Origin: an uncultured cyanobacterium
GTDB taxonomy: Bacteria; Cyanobacteriota; Cyanobacteriia; Pseudanabaenales; Pseudanabaenaceae
NCBI GenBank assembly: GCA_903819605.1
Contig: CAIJEA010000027.1
Coordinates: forward strand, 1-23,130
Reading direction: 5' to 3'
Length of the DNA stretch: 23,130 nucleotides
Made by a program: the position numbers and the translations under genes. The notes beneath the pieces were generated by a model that did no database searches, was not told the origin of the DNA, and worked only from the letters and a program-made list of their open reading frames with translations. This document shows, piece after piece, positions 1-7,008 of this stretch (positions are counted from its first letter, which is position 1; each line of letters begins with the position of its first letter).

Positions 1-1131
1 ACGACAATTGTGGCGATCGCAGTTGGTGCTGTGTCTTGTTCAATATCTCAGTCTAGTGAACCTCAAGACGCAACTATTAAAAAGGTATCCGTAACCGCAA
101 CAAATAAAGGCTGCGATCCTGTACAAGTTGATACTACCGCAGGTAAAACTATTTTTGTAATTACGAATAAGGGCGATAGTCCTTTAGAGTTTGAGATTCT
201 GTCTGGCGTTAAGGTGATTGAAGAAAAAGAGAATATTGCTCCTAATTTTGTTCAGGAACTAAAAGCAAATTTGGAAGAAGGGGAATACGATCTAATCTGC
301 GGTAAAAAAGGACTTCCGAAAGGCAAACTGATTGTCAAAGCTGCACCTAAGGATCAAGCTACTCAGGCTAAATCTTCGGTCGATCAAAGTAAATTAGTGG
401 GGGCGATCGCTGAATATAAAGTTTATGTATTGCAAGAAGTCGATCAACTCACTGCTAAAACCCAAATCTTTACTGATTCGGTAATTGCCAATGACATACC
501 CGCAGCTCAGAAAGCTTACATAGCAGCTCGTGTTCATTACGAACACATCGAGCCTGTTGCCGACCTTTTTTCTGACCTTGACACTAGCATAGATGCTCGC
601 GCCGATAAATTTGCCAAAAAGGAACTCGATCCAGAATTTGCAGGTTTCCATCGTTTGGAGAAATCTTTATTTCAAGAAAAGAGTACGGCAGATATGGCTC
701 CGATCGCCAAAAAGCTGATGACTGATACTCTGGAACTCCAAAAGCGTATCAAAGATTTAGCGATCGAACCAAAGAATATGGTTGGTGGATCTGCGGCTCT
801 GATTGAAGAAGTTGCCGCGAACAAAATTACTGGGGAAGAAGAACGTTATAGCCATGTCGATTTAATGGATTTCCAAGCTAACGTTGATGGCTCCCAAAAG
901 ATTGTTGAACTCCTACGCACACTGGTACAGAAGTCAAATCCTGAGATTCTTACTAAGGTTGATGCCAACTTTAACAAAATCAATCAGAGCTTGAGTAAGT
1001 ATAAGCTGACCGATGGCGAATTTATGACCTATGACAAGTTGTCTGAATCTGACAAGAAAGAGTTAAAGGCAGTATTGGCGGCTTTGTCTGAGGATTTATC
1101 AAAACTGCGGGGCATTTTGGGTGTTGATTAA
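1..1131 (+). CDS. efeO: Iron uptake protein EfeO (cupredoxin + M75/imelysin), 5' end cut off
   Basis: Periplasmic component of the EfeUOB ferrous-iron uptake system. The frame is open to base 1, so the true start lies outside the window; the GTG at 10 is probably internal to the signal peptide. The segment GAVSC just after it looks like a lipobox, suggesting a lipoprotein. From about residue 25 to 110 (counting from the GTG) a cupredoxin-like beta domain is visible (VTATNKGCDP, ITNKGDSPLEFEI, EGEYDLICG). An M75 imelysin-type helical domain follows, with the family hallmarks HYEHIEPVADLF and FAGFHRLEK. The gene ends 46 bases before efeB on the same strand, which supports the assignment. The permease EfeU is not in the window and may lie upstream. 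Family recognition is firm; the lipoprotein call is inference. Confidence 0.92.
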   Translation, partial: TTIVAIAVGAVSCSISQSSEPQDATIKKVSVTATNKGCDPVQVDTTAGKTIFVITNKGDSPLEFEILSGVKVIEEKENIAPNFVQELKANLEEGEYDLICGKKGLPKGKLIVKAAPKDQATQAKSSVDQSKLVGAIAEYKVYVLQEVDQLTAKTQIFTDSVIANDIPAAQKAYIAARVHYEHIEPVADLFSDLDTSIDARADKFAKKELDPEFAGFHRLEKSLFQEKSTADMAPIAKKLMTDTLELQKRIKDLAIEPKNMVGGSAALIEEVAANKITGEEERYSHVDLMDFQANVDGSQKIVELLRTLVQKSNPEILTKVDANFNKINQSLSKYKLTDGEFMTYDKLSESDKKELKAVLAALSEDLSKLRGILGVD

Positions 1132-1177
1132 TTTTCATTTTTTTAATTCGATTTATTAGCTTGATGGAGAAACTACG

Positions 1178-2446
1178 ATGACTATTAATTCGCAAACCTT
1201 TGAGAAAGTTGTCCCACGTCTGAGTCGTCGCAATTTTTTACTAGCGATCGCTGGTGCAGGTGTAACTACAGCTTTAACTACCTATGGCTATAACGCCCTA
1301 TTCGATATCGGTTCCGAAACTCGTCCCGAAACTGAACAACTCGTTCCTTTTTTGGGATTACATCAAGCGGGAATTCTCACTCCCACACCAGCATCAGCTT
1401 TGATGGTTGCCTTTGATACAACCGCAAATAACAAAAATGAATTAATTCAAACTTTTAAAGTCTTAACTGAGCGCATTAAATTCTTGATGGCTGGTGGTAC
1501 TCCTCCCATCATCGATCCTAAATTTCCTCCCCATGATTCAGGTATTCTCGGAACCAAAGTTTATCCAGATAATCTCACGATTACTGCTGCTGTTGGCAAT
1601 TCGATATTTAGCGATCGCTATGGCTTAAGTCAACTACGTCCTAAACATCTAAGCGAGATGCCCAGTTTCCCTAACGATGAGCTAAACCCTGAATTGTGTC
1701 ATGGCGATCTGATGCTCCAGTTCTGCGCCAATCATGCTGAAACTAATCTCCATGCTCTGCGCGATATCATTAAAAATCTTGCTAGCTCATTAGTTGTACG
1801 TTGGAAAATTGAAGGATTTCAGCAACCGAATACTCTTAAGGGTAAAAATCGTACCTCTACAAGAAATATGCTTGGCTTTAAAGATGGCACGGCAAATCTA
1901 GATACAACAGATTCCAAATTGATGGAGCGCAATGTCTGGGTTAAAGCTAATACCGATGAACCGTCATGGGCAACTGGAGGAACATATCAAGTAGTAAGAA
2001 TTGTCCGCAATCGCGTCGAGTTTTGGGATCGAACTCCACTTCAAGAACAGGAGCAAATTATTGGCAGGAAAAAAGATACTGGCGCACCATTGGGAATGCA
2101 ACATGAACATGATATTCCTGAATACGATCGCGATCCTAAAGGTAAAAAAATTCGACTTGATGCTCACATTCGACTAGCCAATCCTCGCGACTCTGAGCAA
2201 AGTTTAATATTAAGACGCGGATTTAATTACTCGCGGGGAGTAGATAAAGCTGGGCAACTTGATATGGGGTTACTTTTTGCTTGCTTCCAACAAGATTTAG
2301 AGAAAGGTTTTGCAACTGTCCAGAAAAGACTCAATGGCGAACCACTCGAAGAGTACATCCGTCCAATCGGCGGTGGTTATTTCTTTGTATTGCCTGGAGT
2401 GACAAATGCAGGTAATTACCTTGGTCAAACTTTGCTAGAAGCATAA
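1178..2446 (+). CDS. efeB: Deferrochelatase/DyP-type peroxidase EfeB, Tat-exported
   Basis: Heme-dependent DyP-type peroxidase of the EfeUOB system, exported by the Tat pathway and thought to act on ferrous iron or heme outside the cytoplasm. The N-terminus carries a twin-arginine signal (LSRRNFLLAIAGAG, residues 15-28) followed by a hydrophobic stretch. The DyP signature GFKDGTANL lies near residue 233, and a C-terminal His/Arg-rich part (LDAHIRLANPR, LRRGFNYSRG) fits the proximal heme ligand and catalytic Arg region. Length, 422 residues, is normal for EfeB. ATG at 1178 is preceded by TGGAG at a suitable distance. It follows efeO by 46 bases and is followed by a strong terminator at 2520, so efeO-efeB probably form one transcript. 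Confidence 0.94.
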   Translation: MTINSQTFEKVVPRLSRRNFLLAIAGAGVTTALTTYGYNALFDIGSETRPETEQLVPFLGLHQAGILTPTPASALMVAFDTTANNKNELIQTFKVLTERIKFLMAGGTPPIIDPKFPPHDSGILGTKVYPDNLTITAAVGNSIFSDRYGLSQLRPKHLSEMPSFPNDELNPELCHGDLMLQFCANHAETNLHALRDIIKNLASSLVVRWKIEGFQQPNTLKGKNRTSTRNMLGFKDGTANLDTTDSKLMERNVWVKANTDEPSWATGGTYQVVRIVRNRVEFWDRTPLQEQEQIIGRKKDTGAPLGMQHEHDIPEYDRDPKGKKIRLDAHIRLANPRDSEQSLILRRGFNYSRGVDKAGQLDMGLLFACFQQDLEKGFATVQKRLNGEPLEEYIRPIGGGYFFVLPGVTNAGNYLGQTLLEA

Positions 2447-2458
2447 GTTGTTTTCTGC

Positions 2459-2489
2459 CTCGTTATAAGACTTTAATTCTTATAACGAG
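2459..2489. other. Perfect 12-bp inverted repeat just after efeB
   Basis: Arms at 2459-2470 and 2478-2489 (CTCGTTATAAGA and its complement) enclose a 7-base loop. There is no T-tract on either strand, so it is not a classical intrinsic terminator. It starts 13 bases after the efeB stop and may stabilise the 3' end of the message or act together with the real terminator at 2520. Confidence 0.5.
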
Positions 2490-2519
2490 ACTTATAAAAA
2501 GACCCATAGTATCACTATT

Positions 2520-2565
2520 AGACTAAATAAAGCGCCAAAATGGAGGTCTTTATTTAGTCTTTTTT
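2520..2565 (+). terminator. Rho-independent terminator of the efeOB transcript
   Basis: A perfect 13-bp stem (AGACTAAATAAAG at 2520-2532, complement at 2548-2560) with a 15-base loop is followed directly by T5 (2561-2565). The loop has an inner CCA/TGG pair that would extend the hairpin. The position, 74 bases after efeB on the same strand, is right for the end of the operon. Confidence 0.8.
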
Positions 2566-2633
2566 GTTGGTGTGCCAAAAATCAATATTTAGATTACGAA
2601 TTTGATGGAGTGCTATATAGGCGTAGTTTACTT

Positions 2634-2675
2634 ACGATAATGGTTATTTACGCAAGCTAAGCTATTTAATATAAT
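2634..2675 (+). promoter_or_regulatory. Candidate promoter with an overlapping Fur-box-like site
   Basis: TTTACG (2647-2652) and TATAAT (2670-2675) are separated by exactly 17 bases, a good sigma70-type promoter with a perfect -10. The bases 2634-2652 contain GATAATGGTTATT, which partly matches the Fur consensus (GATAAT half clear, the other half degenerate) and overlaps the -35. The predicted start is near 2682 and nothing but a hairpin ending in T5 lies downstream before a gene on the other strand. Prediction by eye only. Confidence 0.4.
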
Positions 2676-2681
2676 TTGGTA

Positions 2682-2752
2682 AGCTAAGACTATTTAACCC
2701 GCAGTATCAAAGACCTACCGTATAAAACTTTGATACTGCGGGTTAAATTTTT
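2682..2752 (+). ncRNA. Candidate short intergenic RNA (~71 nt) ending in a 20-bp hairpin
   Basis: If the promoter at 2647-2675 is used, transcription would begin near 2682 and stop at the T5 after the hairpin at 2693-2747, giving an RNA of about 71 nt made almost entirely of one stem with a 15-base loop (2713-2727, containing ACCTACC). The location next to efeOB and the Fur-like site suggest iron control. This is analogous in size and setting to the iron-stress RNA IsaR1 of cyanobacteria, but I do not claim sequence identity with it. No open frame is present. Alternatively the hairpin may serve only as a barrier between the converging transcripts. Confidence 0.3.
2693..2752 (+). terminator. 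Intrinsic terminator, perfect 20-bp stem plus T5
   Basis: Arms 2693-2712 and 2728-2747 are perfectly complementary over 20 bases (core CCCGCAGTATC), with a 15-base loop, followed by T5 at 2748-2752. The T-tract favours action on the + strand, but the stem also sits 39 bases after the stop of the - strand FecR gene and could end that transcript too. The stem is much longer than needed for termination. Confidence 0.65.
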
Positions 2753-2785
2753 GATAGACAATTTAAGTTATAAATTCAAGCGACT

Positions 2786-3535
2786 CTAATTAGCTGGAGG
2801 CGTTTTCTCTAAACTGGCTTGTCCAGGAGTAAGTTTATCGATAATTGCTTGAGTAGGTAGAGGCGACTTAAAGCCTCGCAACAACGAACTTTTTGCAGAA
2901 GTATCTTTCCACTCATTTAAATTTAGGCGGCGGACTACTGGTGGAGTTGGGGAATTGGGTTTAATAATAATTTCTTCGCCTGTTAACAAAGTAATTTCCT
3001 TTGACTGATTTACTAGTTTCACGACTACAGTTCCTTCCCAAGAAAAGAATCTGATGCCTTGGTTAATATCCTTGGGAATTTCGACAAAGGCGGTTGTCCC
3101 GCGAATTGCGGCAGTGGCATAGGATGTAGAAATTTCTGTTGGTACTTTTAGCCCAGGCTTAACCCAAGTAATCATTTTTCCTGACGTTAGGTTAAGGCGA
3201 TTATTGGGTTGAATCTGCAACTCAGCATCACCAGCAATCCGAAAGCCTACCCCATTGTTAAATTCAACTTGAGTTTTGCCTTTTCCTTGAGTGCGGATCG
3301 TGTCTGCTAAATATAGTTCCATCCCGACTTTGGCATCAGTTTCCTTTGAGGTATCTTTTTGCTTAGACTGAACGAATACAGGCTTTTCTTCGATTAATGA
3401 GACCTTCGCGATCGCTTGTTCTTTGACAGGTGTAGGTGTAGAGCTAGTTACTGGAGAAGGAGGCGTAGCATTCGGTTGTGATTCGCAGCCAAATACAAGG
3501 AAAGTAACAGCAGCCATTAACAAAGAACTTTTCAT
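2786..3535 (-). CDS. FecR-domain lipoprotein
   Basis: A 249-residue protein with a lipoprotein signal peptide (hydrophobic residues 5-15, lipobox VFGC with Cys17), a Pro/Thr-rich linker (about 22-40) and a FecR-type beta domain (about 60-170). FecR hallmarks visible are VGMELYLADTIRTQGKGK, the run up to RLNLTSGKMITWVKPG, and ATAAIRGTTAFVEI. In cyanobacteria such free-standing FecR proteins lack a sigma-factor partner; their role is unclear and may be structural or signalling in the periplasm. No FecI-type sigma gene is nearby. It is the last gene of the - strand run from 6840 and ends close to the hairpin at 2693-2747. The ATG is chosen because it begins the signal peptide. Confidence 0.85.
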   Translation of the reverse strand: MKSSLLMAAVTFLVFGCESQPNATPPSPVTSSTPTPVKEQAIAKVSLIEEKPVFVQSKQKDTSKETDAKVGMELYLADTIRTQGKGKTQVEFNNGVGFRIAGDAELQIQPNNRLNLTSGKMITWVKPGLKVPTEISTSYATAAIRGTTAFVEIPKDINQGIRFFSWEGTVVVKLVNQSKEITLLTGEEIIIKPNSPTPPVVRRLNLNEWKDTSAKSSLLRGFKSPLPTQAIIDKLTPGQASLEKTPPAN

Positions 3536-3600
3536 TACGGTATCTCAACGAAAGTCTGGACTGAAATTTAGATAAATGTTTGCATAATCGTCCCCACCAA

Positions 3601-3789
3601 TCAAGTGTATTTTATGCTTATCTCTATTTCGATTTTGCCAGTACCTTTGCAATACGAACAATTTTCTTCTCGTTGAATTTCTCCAGAACAGTCTCGCAGT
3701 TCAATGTAGCCTTTACCTTCGCAGTGATGGCAAGGCTTAGATGTTTGTAGAGAAGATGATAGGCGATCGCCTTCTAATTTTTCTGACAT
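3601..3789 (-). CDS. Small DnaJ-type zinc-finger protein (two CxxCxGxG motifs)
   Basis: A 62-residue protein consisting almost only of one zinc-binding unit: CHHCEGKG (residues 20-27) and CSYCKGTG (residues 43-50). This is the CxxCxGxG pattern of the DnaJ cysteine-rich domain, enough for one zinc ion. There is no J domain. Similar tiny proteins occur in cyanobacteria, where the fold resembles BSD2-type chaperone factors; any chaperone or thiol role here is inference. It lies 26 bases downstream of vapC and 65 bases upstream of the FecR lipoprotein gene, all on the same strand. Confidence 0.75.
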   Translation of the reverse strand: MSEKLEGDRLSSSLQTSKPCHHCEGKGYIELRDCSGEIQREENCSYCKGTGKIEIEISIKYT

Positions 3790-3815
3790 ATTTGATAAAG
3801 AGTAAAAGTATAGGA

Positions 3816-4211
3816 TTATCTAGGAATTACCTGAATTAGTCCAGTTTGGAAAGCTGCATCATAGGTGATCACAGGTAAGTTTTCGATTTCAGCTTGAGCC
3901 ATAATCACCCGATCAAATGGATCTCGGTGGGCAATCGGTAGATTACCTGCTCTAAGCGCGTGATTTGTGGCGATCGCCAGTTCGCTAAATTTCGCTTGAC
4001 GTAATATCTGTGAATATTGCTCAACAATTTGTTTTGCTTCAGGTAGTTTGCCAATACGGTATTTGGTCGCAATTTCCCAAGCAGATGCGCTGCTAACGAT
4101 AATTGTATTGTCTGGATTACTAATGATTTCTCTACACTCATTATTTAGTTTTGGGTCGTTAAAGATCCACCACAGTAAAATATGGGTGTCAATTAGATAA
4201 CTCATTCCCAT
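3816..4211 (-). CDS. vapC: VapC-family PIN-domain toxin
   Basis: A PIN-domain ribonuclease, the toxin of a type II toxin-antitoxin pair. The acidic active-site residues are visible in order: Asp in YLIDTHILLWW near the start, Glu in SASAWEIATKYRIGKLP, Asp in HRDPFDRVIMAQA, and Asp in VITYDAAF. Length (about 130 residues) is normal. Two starts are possible. ATG at 4211 has GAGGA nine bases upstream (4221-4225) and overlaps the antitoxin by 10 bases; ATG at 4205 gives the classic ATGA overlap but lacks a well-spaced ribosome site. Either way translation is coupled to the antitoxin gene upstream. The likely target is RNA, by family knowledge. Confidence 0.9.
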   Translation of the reverse strand: MGMSYLIDTHILLWWIFNDPKLNNECREIISNPDNTIIVSSASAWEIATKYRIGKLPEAKQIVEQYSQILRQAKFSELAIATNHALRAGNLPIAHRDPFDRVIMAQAEIENLPVITYDAAFQTGLIQVIPR

Positions 4212-4402
4212 TCTTGGAGTTCCTCTTCTGACAGTGGCTCAAAGAAAGCATCACCGAGTTTTCCTGTTAGTAAACCTGGGGTGCGAGGCTGTAAAGGTTC
4301 TTTTCCTAAACCTAGTCGAAAGTAATGAATTAAGTCATAAATTTCAGCAAGTTTATCCTCTGGTATATCTTGAAGCTCTTGAACAATCTTCTGAATCAGC
4401 AT
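4202..4402 (-). CDS. vapB: DUF2281-type antitoxin of the VapC toxin
   Basis: A 66-residue protein with the N-terminal pattern of DUF2281 antitoxins (IVQELQDIPEDKLAEIYDLI, helical, residues 4-23) and an acidic C-terminus (SEEELQEWE) that would bind and block the PIN toxin. It overlaps vapC and lies directly upstream of it on the same strand, the usual antitoxin-first order. It starts 14 bases after the end of the CHAT-extension frame, so it may be cotranscribed with that module. No DNA-binding domain is obvious at this length. Confidence 0.82.
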   Translation of the reverse strand: MLIQKIVQELQDIPEDKLAEIYDLIHYFRLGLGKEPLQPRTPGLLTGKLGDAFFEPLSEEELQEWE

Positions 4403-4416
4403 AATTCAAACTCCTT

Positions 4417-5277
4417 TTACTTAGGTTGCTGTTTAGGTGGTGTCTTCTTTGGACGACGAAAATTATCAGCTTCTGCTTCTTCTGGACTTGCAAAACACCA
4501 ATAAACCTCTACCCCTTTTATTTCGTCGATATAATAGTATATGCCTCTCGCACTATCTGTTTTACTAAGATTAGTCGTAGCCCTAATGGGGAATTGTACT
4601 GGACAACTTTCGCTATTTAAGGGAGGTACACCGTTTCTTAGCCTAAGCTTTCTGCGTTCCTGTTGGACATACTGCCAGTAAGTTTCTTCTGCTTTCTTTT
4701 TCTGCTCATTTTTACGAAGTCTTTGTTGTTTCTTTACGTCATATACTTGTTGAGCATGACTAATACCAAAGTTGACTTCTCGAAATACTTCAGAAATTTC
4801 AGGATACTTTTGCAATAAATCTGGAGAAGTAGATAAATAGTTTGAGATAATTTTTGCTGCTTGACTGTGGGTTCTTATAGCTTTCGCTAACTCATCTTCT
4901 TCTAAAGAATTCATTACTTCTATATTTTCATGAGCAAATTTATTAAATAGGATCATTGCTGGTTTTAATCCTACCCATTCAGATGGAATAGAAGATATAG
5001 CAGGTGCTATGGCATTTAATAGAATTCCACCGAAGAGAATGAGATAAAAAAGTAATAATTGTTTGAGAGTAATGTAACCACAAGTCCATAATAAGAAAGC
5101 AACAAGGCAAATTTTTAAAACTTCTTTTGTTGCTTTAGCTCCTATGAAAGCTATAACCCATATCTGCTGAATTTTTTCAGGTAATCTATTGAATATTTTT
5201 ATGACTGCAAAGGGATACTTTGAAGTTTCACCGCGAAAATCTGCTGTAATCTCGGCTATTAAGCCAGATCTTTTTTT
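4417..5277 (-). CDS. Membrane-spanning C-terminal half of the CHAT protein (in -1 frame, no start of its own)
   Basis: An open frame of 286 codons runs from just inside the A9 tract of the CHAT gene to the TAA at 4417. Its first 107 codons (4957-5277) have no ATG, GTG or TTG, so the only normal start is ATG 4956, which would discard two clear membrane helices. These are around VLKICLVAFLLWTCGYI and LLLFYLILFGGILLNAIAPAI. The rest (from 4956, 179 residues) is charged and partly helical, with a Lys/Arg/Glu-rich segment (KKQQRLRKNEQKKKAEE) and a C-terminal part containing ARGIYYYIDEIKGVEVYWCF. The N-terminal part joins the CHAT frame by a -1 shift at 5271-5279, giving a protein of about 474 residues. 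The C-terminal domain is not recognised. It is either the product of programmed slippage or the second half of a gene broken by a real or artefactual indel. Confidence 0.7.
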   Translation of the reverse strand, partial: KKRSGLIAEITADFRGETSKYPFAVIKIFNRLPEKIQQIWVIAFIGAKATKEVLKICLVAFLLWTCGYITLKQLLLFYLILFGGILLNAIAPAISSIPSEWVGLKPAMILFNKFAHENIEVMNSLEEDELAKAIRTHSQAAKIISNYLSTSPDLLQKYPEISEVFREVNFGISHAQQVYDVKKQQRLRKNEQKKKAEETYWQYVQQERRKLRLRNGVPPLNSESCPVQFPIRATTNLSKTDSARGIYYYIDEIKGVEVYWCFASPEEAEADNFRRPKKTPPKQQPK

Positions 5278-5840
5278 TTAATTATTGGAGTCTCTTCTTC
5301 ACCAAGCCCCTCAATGTGAATGGCATTACGACCATACTCATGGGCAATCTCATAGGATTCGCCAGAAGCTATAGCAAAGTAAAAACCACTCGAATATTCG
5401 ATAGCGGCTTCATCACCAAGTTCCTGTCGCATAGCAACTACATACCTAATTCGATCAGCTATACCTTCGGCTTGAGCTACTGAATAACAAGCATTAAGTA
5501 CTACACACTCTACATAGCTTGCACATAAGCCAAATAAATCTTTAAGCGCTTTTGTAGAGACTGGTTTTGGTCTTCCATCAGAGTCTTCAAATATTAACCC
5601 CTGAGTCCCAGCACCATGACCACAAAAATGAACTATTTGGGGTTTGTGATACAGTATTTGCTTTTGAATATCTTTTGTACGAACAGCTAGAGAAATTTCA
5701 ACGGTAAAACTATCTCGATTCCTTGATTTCTGTAAAGACTCTTGAATTTCTCTAACTTCTTGATCCAGACGTAATCTACTAGTTTCTATAGGATTAGCTG
5801 ATAAGATCAAGATTTTCTTGATAGGCTGACCGTAAGCCAT
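5259..5840 (-). CDS. CHAT-domain (caspase-like) cysteine protease
   Basis: CHAT domains are caspase-fold proteases used in cell-death and defence signalling. The frame is 193 codons and almost entirely CHAT: beta strand KKILILSANP (residues 8-17), catalytic His in VHFCGHGAG, and catalytic Cys in VVLNACYSVAQAEGIAD. The loop QGLIFEDSDG and the late SSGFYFAIASGESYEIA segment are also typical. The frame stops four codons after a run of nine A (Lys-Lys-Lys), whereas the -1 frame continues with membrane helices. The gene starts 37 bases after the ParA-like gene and probably shares its transcript. If no slippage occurs the product is a soluble short CHAT protein, otherwise a membrane-tethered one. 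Confidence 0.88.
   Translation of the reverse strand: MAYGQPIKKILILSANPIETSRLRLDQEVREIQESLQKSRNRDSFTVEISLAVRTKDIQKQILYHKPQIVHFCGHGAGTQGLIFEDSDGRPKPVSTKALKDLFGLCASYVECVVLNACYSVAQAEGIADRIRYVVAMRQELGDEAAIEYSSGFYFAIASGESYEIAHEYGRNAIHIEGLGEEETPIIKKKDLA
5271..5279 (-). other. A9 homopolymer, candidate -1 frameshift/slippage site
   Basis: On the - strand the CHAT frame reads ATT AAA AAA AAA GAT, then stops at TAA (5259-5261). Re-reading one A (A AAA AAA G) shifts to the frame that stays open down to 4417. Runs of nine A are known to cause RNA polymerase slippage, and A AAA AAA or A AAA AAG heptamers to cause ribosomal -1 slippage. A small hairpin (GGCT-TAAT-AGCC), with the zero-frame stop in its loop, follows 5 bases after the run; a purine-rich stretch (GAAGAAGAGA) precedes it. 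A miscounted homopolymer in the assembly would look the same. Confidence 0.55.
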
Positions 5841-5877
5841 TTGATAAATTTAGGATTATTTAACTGTAGGTTGTTAA

Positions 5878-6840
5878 TTATTCTAAATCAACTAAACTCA
5901 ATCTTGAGGTTTGTTCTTTCTTGCCTAGAGAGACTTCTAGCTTCTTCAAAAGCTCTACAGTCACTTCCGCAAAGGCTTTTGCGCCACCAGAATTGGGATT
6001 TGCTAATGAAGCAGGAACGAAATTATCTACAGCTTTAGCGATATTTACATCATTGGGAATTTTGGTTTTAAAAATCTTGGCACTGCTGAAGTCCGCAGCT
6101 ACTCGATCCATTACTTTTTGGTAATATCTGCTCAGCGTAAAACCAGCCGACATGCTGAATACAATACCTAAGAGTTGAATATTAACTGAGTTGTCTTCTC
6201 GGTAGACCTCGCGCAATTTCTCAATGCGTCTTTCTAATAACTGAATACCAACCACAGATAGAGGTTCTGGTCTAGCAGGCATCAGGTAAAAATCGCTAGC
6301 GACAATACTACTACGTGTGATGAGGTTATATCCAGGGGCACAGTCGAGAATGATGTAATCGTAGCTTTTTAGAGCTGGAGCGAGAATACCTTTGATTAGA
6401 GTTTGCTCAAACTTGCTCCAAGTCTGCTGAAAGCTTTGCTTTTCTTCGTATAGTAGAGACCGGTTATATAGCATTTCCGAAACGAGAAACTCATCGTATA
6501 GATCGATATCCCCTACTAAAAGATCTAATCCCTGCACCTTGCAAACATGGGGAATTACGATATCTTTAATTTGATATACCTTTTCTTCGGGATCGTTAAC
6601 TTGTACGCCATAACGCGCGATCGCCTGACTGACGAGATACCTTAAAGTGCGATTTTCTTTACGACACTTAGCAAACTCGGCAGGTGAAATCATGCTTAGA
6701 GAAGCGCTGATCTGAGTATCTAAATCTACAACTAAGACCTTTTTGCGATGGATTTTAGCCAAGCAGGTGGCAATATTTACAGTGAGGGTGGTTTTTCCTA
6801 CTCCACCTTTCATATTGACCGTTGCTATCACTTTACCCAT
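5878..6840 (-). CDS. ParA/MinD-superfamily ATPase
   Basis: A 320-residue deviant-Walker ATPase of the ParA family. Visible are the deviant Walker A KGGVGKTT (residues 12-19), Walker A' VVDLDTQ (about 37-43) and Walker B YIILDCAPG. Such proteins use ATP to position plasmids, chromosomes or large protein assemblies. No N-terminal helix-turn-helix and no parB gene are present. The next gene, 37 bases downstream, encodes the CHAT protease, so the ATPase may position or control that membrane protein rather than segregate DNA. Three GGTATTTA-type repeats lie immediately before the start codon. The gene contains a HIP1 site (6617-6624), unlike the CHAT part. Confidence 0.9.
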   Translation of the reverse strand: MGKVIATVNMKGGVGKTTLTVNIATCLAKIHRKKVLVVDLDTQISASLSMISPAEFAKCRKENRTLRYLVSQAIARYGVQVNDPEEKVYQIKDIVIPHVCKVQGLDLLVGDIDLYDEFLVSEMLYNRSLLYEEKQSFQQTWSKFEQTLIKGILAPALKSYDYIILDCAPGYNLITRSSIVASDFYLMPARPEPLSVVGIQLLERRIEKLREVYREDNSVNIQLLGIVFSMSAGFTLSRYYQKVMDRVAADFSSAKIFKTKIPNDVNIAKAVDNFVPASLANPNSGGAKAFAEVTVELLKKLEVSLGKKEQTSRLSLVDLE

Positions 6841-6845
6841 TGTTT

Positions 6846-6875
6846 AAATACCCAATAAATACCCAGTTAAATACC
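6846..6875 (-). repeat. Three phased direct repeats upstream of the ParA-like gene
   Basis: AAATACCC occurs at 6846-6853 and 6857-6864, and AAATACC at 6869-6875 (GGTATTTA on the coding strand), with spacings of 11 and 12 bases, about one helical turn. They occupy the bases 6 to 35 before the ATG at 6840. This arrangement suits an operator for autoregulation or a small centromere-like site for the ATPase or a partner. Function is inference. Confidence 0.55.
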
Positions 6876-6912
6876 GACGAAACAAAACTTGATGAGTCTC
6901 TTTGAGGCGATT

Positions 6913-6941
6913 ATCGTAAATCATTTTTTGTCAGTTAACAA
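6913..6941 (-). promoter_or_regulatory. Candidate promoter of the ParA-CHAT operon
   Basis: On the - strand TTGTTA (6936-6941) and TACGAT (6913-6918) are 17 bases apart, each with 4 of 6 consensus matches. Transcription would start near 6906, giving a leader of about 65 bases that contains the three direct repeats. Weak by sequence alone. Confidence 0.35.
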
Positions 6942-7008
6942 TACACCATTGAACTACTAAGTCATCTTTAATTATAAAAAGTAGATGAAATGCTAGAGTT
7001 TGTTTTTT

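Noticed and set aside
2682..2752. The candidate RNA being IsaR1 itself
   Set aside because: Size, terminator and setting are similar, but I cannot confirm sequence identity from memory, so it is described only as an analogue.
4417..4956. An independent 179-residue protein starting at ATG 4956
   Set aside because: The same frame is open for a further 107 codons upstream with two membrane helices and no other start, so ATG 4956 is probably an internal Met. It is kept as part of the CHAT extension.
5841..6124. Open frames on the + strand opposite the ParA gene
   Set aside because: They lie opposite a well supported ParA gene with clear Walker motifs and have no family features.
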